In this document: positions 21,994 through 25,694 of the stretch, in pieces | Layout: the number at the start of each line of letters is the position of its first letter | Numbering within the stretch: position 1 is the stretch's first letter | Assembly: GCA_964542475.1 (NCBI GenBank) | Contig: CAZIUL010000059.1 | Coordinates: 1 to 25,694 of the forward strand | Source: CAZIUL01 sp964542475 | GTDB taxonomy: Bacteria; Planctomycetota; B15-G4; CAYZWU01 | Direction of reading: 5' to 3' | DNA: 25,694 nucleotides | The notes under the pieces: model-generated | Seen by the model: only the letters and a program-made list of their open reading frames with translations | The model's database searches: none | What the model was told of the DNA's origin: nothing | Translations under genes and position numbers: made by a program

Positions 21994-22290
21994 CTATTCG
22001 CCATCCCCGGCTTTGTCATCCCCGGCTTTGTCCAAACCCGCAACCTTCTTGCTCAGCCTTGATATCTTGCGAGAGGCTTGTTTCTTGTGGATCACGTTCT
22101 TTTTTGCGGCCTTGTCAATCCTTTTCATGGTGTGCCTGAGCGCCTCTTTCGCCTCGGCAGAGTCCTTGTCCTCTACAGCTTTGAGAACCTTTTTTACATA
22201 CGTCTTCATGGACGACTTCAAACTCCGGTTTTTCTCGCTCTTCGCCTTGTCCTGGCGAAGCCGTTTTTTTGCCTGATTCGAATGGGGCAT
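21994..22290 (-). CDS. rpsT: 30S ribosomal protein S20
   Basis: A 98-residue, highly basic protein with the S20 pattern: MPHSNQAKKRLRQDKAKSEKN, the helix MKTYVKKVLKAVE, and DKAAKKNVIHKKQASRKISRLSKKV. It binds 16S rRNA and helps early 30S assembly. The end is unusual: after the family's normal finish there is an acidic tail DKAGDDKAGDGE, made by a 15-bp tandem duplication. An AGGAG-type sequence lies upstream of the ATG. It is followed on its strand by the bidirectional terminator. Confidence 0.96.
   Translation of the reverse strand: MPHSNQAKKRLRQDKAKSEKNRSLKSSMKTYVKKVLKAVEDKDSAEAKEALRHTMKRIDKAAKKNVIHKKQASRKISRLSKKVAGLDKAGDDKAGDGE
22003..22032 (-). repeat. Perfect 15-bp tandem duplication in the 3' end of rpsT
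   Basis: GACAAAGCCGGGGAT occurs twice in direct succession on the minus strand, encoding DKAGD-DKAGD. It is in frame and just before the stop. Confidence 0.9.
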
Positions 22291-22333
22291 TGTTCCTGTT
22301 TCACTCCTTATCTGTCCTGTTGCTTCGAAAAAT

Positions 22334-23692
22334 CTATTTAACTTTCAGTTCATCAATCTTTACGGCTACATCCCTGTAGTTGATATCGATCTCATAGATC
22401 TTCATGTACCAGTCGAGCGCATCCTGCTTGCCTTCCTTTTTCTCGCACACCTTCCCGAGATCGTAGCAAACCGCCTTGGATTTTTCCGAAACGCCGCCAA
22501 CCGCGTCAAGCGCAGCTTTGAGCTGTTTCTCGGCGAGATCGTACAATCCCTTCATCAGGAACGATTTCCCGAGCAGATGCAAAGAGGAGATCTTGTGCCG
22601 TGGATCTTTTATTGCATGCTGGAACGCCTTGATCGCCTCATCCACATCGCCGCCCCTGAAAACACACCGTCCATACTCGTACCATAGCCCAAGGTCGGTC
22701 GGATGCATCTTTACGCGCCATGAATACTCGTTTATCTGTTTTTCCAGCATCTCTTTTCTCAGGTCATCGAGCTCTGCCTCAAGGCTTACATTCTGCTCGT
22801 TCTTCAGACGTTTTTCGATCTTATCGATCTCTTCACTGTATGACCAGATGTCGATATCCCCGATCAAGCATCTTATGTCAAAGGAGCCCGGCTCCTTTTT
22901 CAGCATCCCTTCGTACACCTCTCTCGCCGAAGAAAAGTCCTTCTTCCTGGTGTAAAGCTCACCAAGCTGCTTGAGTGTCCTTTTGTCGTCCGGCTTCTTT
23001 TCCAGCGTCTTTTTCAGGTGTCCGATCTCTTCCTCGATTTCTTTTGCGGTCCTGTGGATGCGGGTTTGACGCTGCAGATGCGCTGCCTCGTCCTTCTCCT
23101 TGATCAACTCCCTTGATGATCGGGCCGAGCTGTAGGATCCTGAGGCCAGTGTCCCTTCCGCAGCGAGGTTTTTACGCATCTTCTCCGCCTCAGCGTCCCT
23201 CGGGTTGATGGCAAGCGCCCGCTCATAAAGTTCCAATGCGCCGGTGATGTCTTTGTTGCGGTACTTGATGTAGCCGGCTTTTTTGATGGATTCTGTGTCT
23301 TCCCTGTCCAGCTCAGATACGAATTCATACACTGCAACGGCTGAGTTCAGATGCCCCGCCCTCTCCAGCGCGCCTCCCAGTATCCTGTTTACAAGAAGGC
23401 TTTTCGGGTCGATCTGCAGGTAGCGCTCGCACGCCCTCCCGGTCCCTTCCATGTTCTTGAGCAGCTTCAGAATAAAAACCGAACAGAGCTGCGGCAGGGC
23501 AGTGATGCGCCGCAAAAGCGGTGAGGAGCTCTTGTAATCACTCCTTTTCGAGAGCGCATGCCTCAGCTCAGCCCTGGCTTGCCCGAAATCAGGTTTCAGG
23601 GATAGAATCTGGTTGTACAAGGCGATGGCGTAATCGAAGTTCTTCTTTTTGACCGACTCCTGAGCCCTTTCGAGGTGCTTCTGAATGTCCAT
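22334..23692 (-). CDS. TPR-repeat protein
   Basis: The 452-residue product is almost entirely helical repeats of TPR type, for example FDYAIALYNQILSLKPDFGQAR (about 19-40), KDITGALELYERALAINPRDAEA, KDFSSAREVYEGMLKKEPGSFDI and VDEAIKAFQHAIKDPRHKI. A charged, probably coiled-coil stretch (about 195-240 and 275-320) separates the two TPR blocks. No signal peptide or membrane segment. It is probably a protein-protein scaffold with unknown partners. Its minus-strand stop lies 43 bp upstream of the rpsT start, so the two may share a transcript. There is no clear Shine-Dalgarno before ATG 23692. Confidence 0.85.
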   Translation of the reverse strand: MDIQKHLERAQESVKKKNFDYAIALYNQILSLKPDFGQARAELRHALSKRSDYKSSSPLLRRITALPQLCSVFILKLLKNMEGTGRACERYLQIDPKSLLVNRILGGALERAGHLNSAVAVYEFVSELDREDTESIKKAGYIKYRNKDITGALELYERALAINPRDAEAEKMRKNLAAEGTLASGSYSSARSSRELIKEKDEAAHLQRQTRIHRTAKEIEEEIGHLKKTLEKKPDDKRTLKQLGELYTRKKDFSSAREVYEGMLKKEPGSFDIRCLIGDIDIWSYSEEIDKIEKRLKNEQNVSLEAELDDLRKEMLEKQINEYSWRVKMHPTDLGLWYEYGRCVFRGGDVDEAIKAFQHAIKDPRHKISSLHLLGKSFLMKGLYDLAEKQLKAALDAVGGVSEKSKAVCYDLGKVCEKKEGKQDALDWYMKIYEIDINYRDVAVKIDELKVK

Positions 23693-23994
23693 GTTCTAAT
23701 TTTCAGTTAAAAAGAAGGTTATGAAAACTTCATCACGAAAGAAAGCCGCGGATGATTCTCTTCCTGGCTGCCATTGTTCAAAGCGGAAAAGGTTATACCA
23801 AAATCGGGGGAGTGTCAACATAAAACAGGTTGCATTGCTCCTATTCTCATGATATCAAGATAGTTATTCAAGAACAAAGCTTGGTGAGTACCATAATTCA
23901 TCATGCAGTGGTTTCTTTCATAAACCCATATACCGCATATTGATATCACTTTCATTCAGAGTAACAACCCGTTTTTCGAAGGATCGCTTGTTCA
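23693..23994. other. AT-rich divergent intergenic region
   Basis: 302 bp between the TPR gene and def, AT-rich and without a gene that I can support. It holds the TPR-side promoter listed separately and two copies of the 8-bp palindrome TGATATCA (23850 and 23941). A weak TTGATA-N16-TAACAA (23940-23967) is the best plus-strand candidate for def. Confidence 0.4.
23792..23818 (-). promoter_or_regulatory. Candidate promoter of the TPR-rpsT pair
   Basis: On the minus strand a perfect TTGACA (23818-23813) is followed after 15 bp by TATAAC (23797-23792). The spacer is short, but the hexamers are strong. The leader to ATG 23692 would be about 90 bases. Confidence 0.45.
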
Positions 23995-24513
23995 GTGGAA
24001 ATCGTAACCTACCCCCACCCGGCTCTCCTCATACCGACCCGAAATATTGACAGGGACGAGTTCAAAGACCTTTCTGAAAGGATAGGCGAGATGTTCGAGC
24101 TGATGCGCAAGCATGACGGCATCGGTCTTGCGGCACCTCAGGTTGCGTGGAGCGTTAGGCTTTTTGTGACCAACCATACCGGCGACAAAAAGAACGAGTG
24201 CGTCTTTATAAACCCGGAGGTGAAAAGGAATGGAGGGGCTGAAGAGGCTGAGGAGGGATGCCTCAGTTTTCCAGGGATCTATGCAAAGGTCAAAAGAGCG
24301 GAAAAGGTGGAAATCGTTTATCAGAACGAAAAGTTCGAGCGGAAGAGCCTCGAATGCGACGGTCTTCTCGCCAGGGTCATCCAGCATGAATACGACCATC
24401 TCGAAAACATTCTCCTGCTGCACCGCATGACCGAGGCCGACAGGTCTCTCAACCGAAAAAAACTCAAGGAGCTCAAGGAGGTTCTTCCCGAGCAGCCTGA
24501 AAACGGACCATGA
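23995..24513 (+). CDS. def: Peptide deformylase
   Basis: Metalloenzyme that removes the formyl group from the N-terminal Met of new proteins. All three family motifs are intact in the 172-residue product: GIGLAAPQ (42-49), EGCLS (87-91, metal ligand C89) and QHEYDHL (130-136, ligands H131 and H135, catalytic E132). GTG 23995 starts at the family's usual N-terminus (MEIVTYPHPAL); AAGGAT lies about 10 bases upstream. ribF starts 4 bases after the stop, so the two are one transcription unit. Confidence 0.96.
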   Translation: MEIVTYPHPALLIPTRNIDRDEFKDLSERIGEMFELMRKHDGIGLAAPQVAWSVRLFVTNHTGDKKNECVFINPEVKRNGGAEEAEEGCLSFPGIYAKVKRAEKVEIVYQNEKFERKSLECDGLLARVIQHEYDHLENILLLHRMTEADRSLNRKKLKELKEVLPEQPENGP

Positions 24514-24517
24514 AGCC

Positions 24518-25444
24518 ATGAAAAGGATCCATGTCGAATCGGTTCAGAACGCACCGGTTATCTCGAGAAACAGCACGGTGACAGTTGGTGTTTTCGACGG
24601 AATGCACCAGGGCCACCTCAGCGTTCTCAACTCCACGTGCGAGGCTGGAAAACTCCTGAACGCGGACAAGGTAGTGGTCACGTTCGACATGCACCCTGAA
24701 AACCTGTTGAACGGTTTCCGCCCGGAGATGATCCTTACGTTTGAGCATCGCCTCAGGCTCATGGAGCGAAACGGCCTGGACATTGCGGTGGTAATTCCTT
24801 TCGATGAGAAAACGAAAAACACGCCGGCCGACCAGTTTCTCGAGCGGTTCCTCCTGCATAGCCTCAACATGAGGGCCATCGTGCTCGGACACGACAGCGC
24901 CTTCGGGAAAAACAGGGAATGCAACCATTCATATCTTTCCAGCAGGAAAAAGTCCCTTGGCTTCGAAGTGCTGCGCACACCCGAGATCACGATACAAGGC
25001 GACCCCATATCCAGCACGAGGATCCGCGAGGCGATAGGTTCCGGGGATCTTCCTCTTGTTGAGGAGATGCTGGGCAGAGAGCTTTCGTACGTGGGAAGGG
25101 TGGTGCCCGGGGACGGAAGGGGCAGGGAGCTCGGCTTCCCAACCGCCAACCTTGACTGCGGGCCCGCCATTCTGCCCCCGTTCGGTGTATATGCAGTGCG
25201 GGTCCTTCACAACAACGTGATGCGCCGCGGAGTCATGAACATTGGCAGCCGCCCCACCTTCCATGGGATCCAAACCGAGGCCGCAGGCACGGTTGAGGTT
25301 CATATCCCAGGCTACACTTCGGACCTCTACGGATCCAACCTCGAGGTGTTCATCTTCAGAAAAATCCGTAACGAGAAACGGTTCAAGAGCGTTCAAGAGC
25401 TCAAAGACGCGATCCAGCGGGACATCGATTCAATCGGGCGATAA
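24518..25444 (+). CDS. ribF: Bifunctional riboflavin kinase / FAD synthetase
   Basis: Makes FMN from riboflavin and then FAD. The 308-residue product has the nucleotidyl-transferase N-domain with GVFDGMHQGH (24-33), the FGKNR segment (about 129-133) and ISSTRIR (164-170). The riboflavin-kinase C-domain follows, with GRGRELGFPTANL (200-212), PPFGVYAV (220-227) and the catalytic-region TVEVHI (E260). Length is normal. ATG 24518 follows the def stop by 4 bases. No clear intrinsic terminator follows. Confidence 0.96.
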   Translation: MKRIHVESVQNAPVISRNSTVTVGVFDGMHQGHLSVLNSTCEAGKLLNADKVVVTFDMHPENLLNGFRPEMILTFEHRLRLMERNGLDIAVVIPFDEKTKNTPADQFLERFLLHSLNMRAIVLGHDSAFGKNRECNHSYLSSRKKSLGFEVLRTPEITIQGDPISSTRIREAIGSGDLPLVEEMLGRELSYVGRVVPGDGRGRELGFPTANLDCGPAILPPFGVYAVRVLHNNVMRRGVMNIGSRPTFHGIQTEAAGTVEVHIPGYTSDLYGSNLEVFIFRKIRNEKRFKSVQELKDAIQRDIDSIGR

Positions 25445-25529
25445 AAAACAAAAAACGCCGCATTGCCCGGTCCAGCCGAAACAAAACAACAACGACGCCA
25501 ATTTTAATTCATTTGCCCGGAACAAGAGC

Positions 25530-25558
25530 TTGACAACAAGCGGAAGTGGTGATAATTC
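25530..25558 (+). promoter_or_regulatory. Candidate promoter of tRNA-Phe
   Basis: A perfect TTGACA (25530-25535) is followed by GATAAT (25551-25556, 15-bp spacer) or TAATTC (25553-25558, 17-bp spacer). The leader to the mature tRNA would be about 50 bases. The rest of 25445-25612 is AT-rich, and I see no gene in it. Confidence 0.5.
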
Positions 25559-25612
25559 TAAAAACAACACCGACAGGGCGTTCATTAACGCCTACAAAAG
25601 TAAAAAAATGGT

Positions 25613-25687
25613 GGGCGGATAGCTCAGTGGTAGAGCACTGGACTGAAAATCCGGGTGTCCCCAGTTCGAATCTGGGTCTGCCCACCA
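25613..25687 (+). tRNA. tRNA-Phe (anticodon GAA)
   Basis: A full cloverleaf is readable: acceptor GGGCGGA/TCTGCCC (one G-T), D-arm GCTC-AGTGGTA-GAGC, anticodon arm CTGGA-CTGAAAA-TCCGG with anticodon GAA, variable loop GTGTC, and T-arm CCCAG-TTCGAAT-CTGGG. The CCA end is encoded, and a T-run follows at 25688-25692. Confidence 0.97.
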
Positions 25688-25694
25688 TTTTTAT

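Noticed and set aside
23850..23948. Two TGATATCA palindromes as an operator pair
   Set aside because: The same 8-mer also occurs near 8458 and is not spaced or extended in a convincing way; too short to claim.
25242..25622. A 126-codon ORF over the ribF 3' end and into tRNA-Phe
   Set aside because: It is out of frame with ribF and overlaps the tRNA, so it is a shadow ORF.
1..25694. CRISPR arrays, transposase genes, phage genes or attachment sites
   Set aside because: No regularly spaced repeats, no transposase or integrase motifs; the tRNA at the right edge shows no partial duplicate within the window.

Overview
The window looks like chromosomal DNA of an uncultured, moderately GC-rich, Gram-negative-type bacterium. 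Supporting this are signal peptides and a SurA-like periplasmic protein, a TonB-like anchor, and PVC/candidate-phylum-style proteins: a HEAT-repeat plus VWA protein, a membrane-anchored prenyltransferase/squalene-oxidase toroid protein and a long TPR protein. No phage, plasmid, CRISPR or transposase genes are visible. The phylum cannot be fixed from sequence alone; a planctomycete-like or neighbouring candidate phylum is my inference.

Layout. 1-2040: half a dispersed palindromic element, an unrecognised secreted/membrane protein ending in a 9-bp (Ser-Asp-x) repeat, a convergent short ThiF, and a miniature copy of the same element. 2085-6097: class I methyltransferase, convergent HEAT-VWA exported protein, and an ALDH7-type (aminoadipate semialdehyde) dehydrogenase. 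6143-8873: an HDOD-GAF-GGDEF signalling protein divergent from a stand-alone CheY-like receiver. 9115-12018: a CocE-like exported protein with all three catalytic-triad positions substituted, convergent with an intact alpha/beta hydrolase. 12231-20180: a same-strand run dgt - rnc - [full-length palindromic element] - mfd - small ORF - SurA-like - alkaline-phosphatase-superfamily protein. 20298-21860: TonB-like anchor fused to a squalene-cyclase-type toroid. 21994-23692 (minus): rpsT and a TPR protein. 23995-25687: def, ribF and tRNA-Phe(GAA).

How the genes relate. The central run joins nucleotide-pool control (Dgt), RNA processing (RNase III), transcription-coupled repair (Mfd) and envelope folding (SurA-like); tight spacing and Shine-Dalgarno sequences embedded in upstream genes suggest co-transcription from mfd through the phosphatase-like gene. 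The HDOD-GGDEF/CheY pair is a plausible c-di-GMP signalling unit.

The most unusual structure is a family of imperfect palindromes (about 180 bp full length), seen three times. At 14121-14300 one copy fills the whole rnc-mfd junction, supplying the rnc stop codon at one end and the mfd Shine-Dalgarno and ATG at the other. A 67-bp internally deleted derivative sits in the same way at the start of the methyltransferase gene, and the window itself begins at the apex of a third copy. The second standout is the CocE-like protein whose Ser, Asp and His positions read Glu, Ser and Asn.
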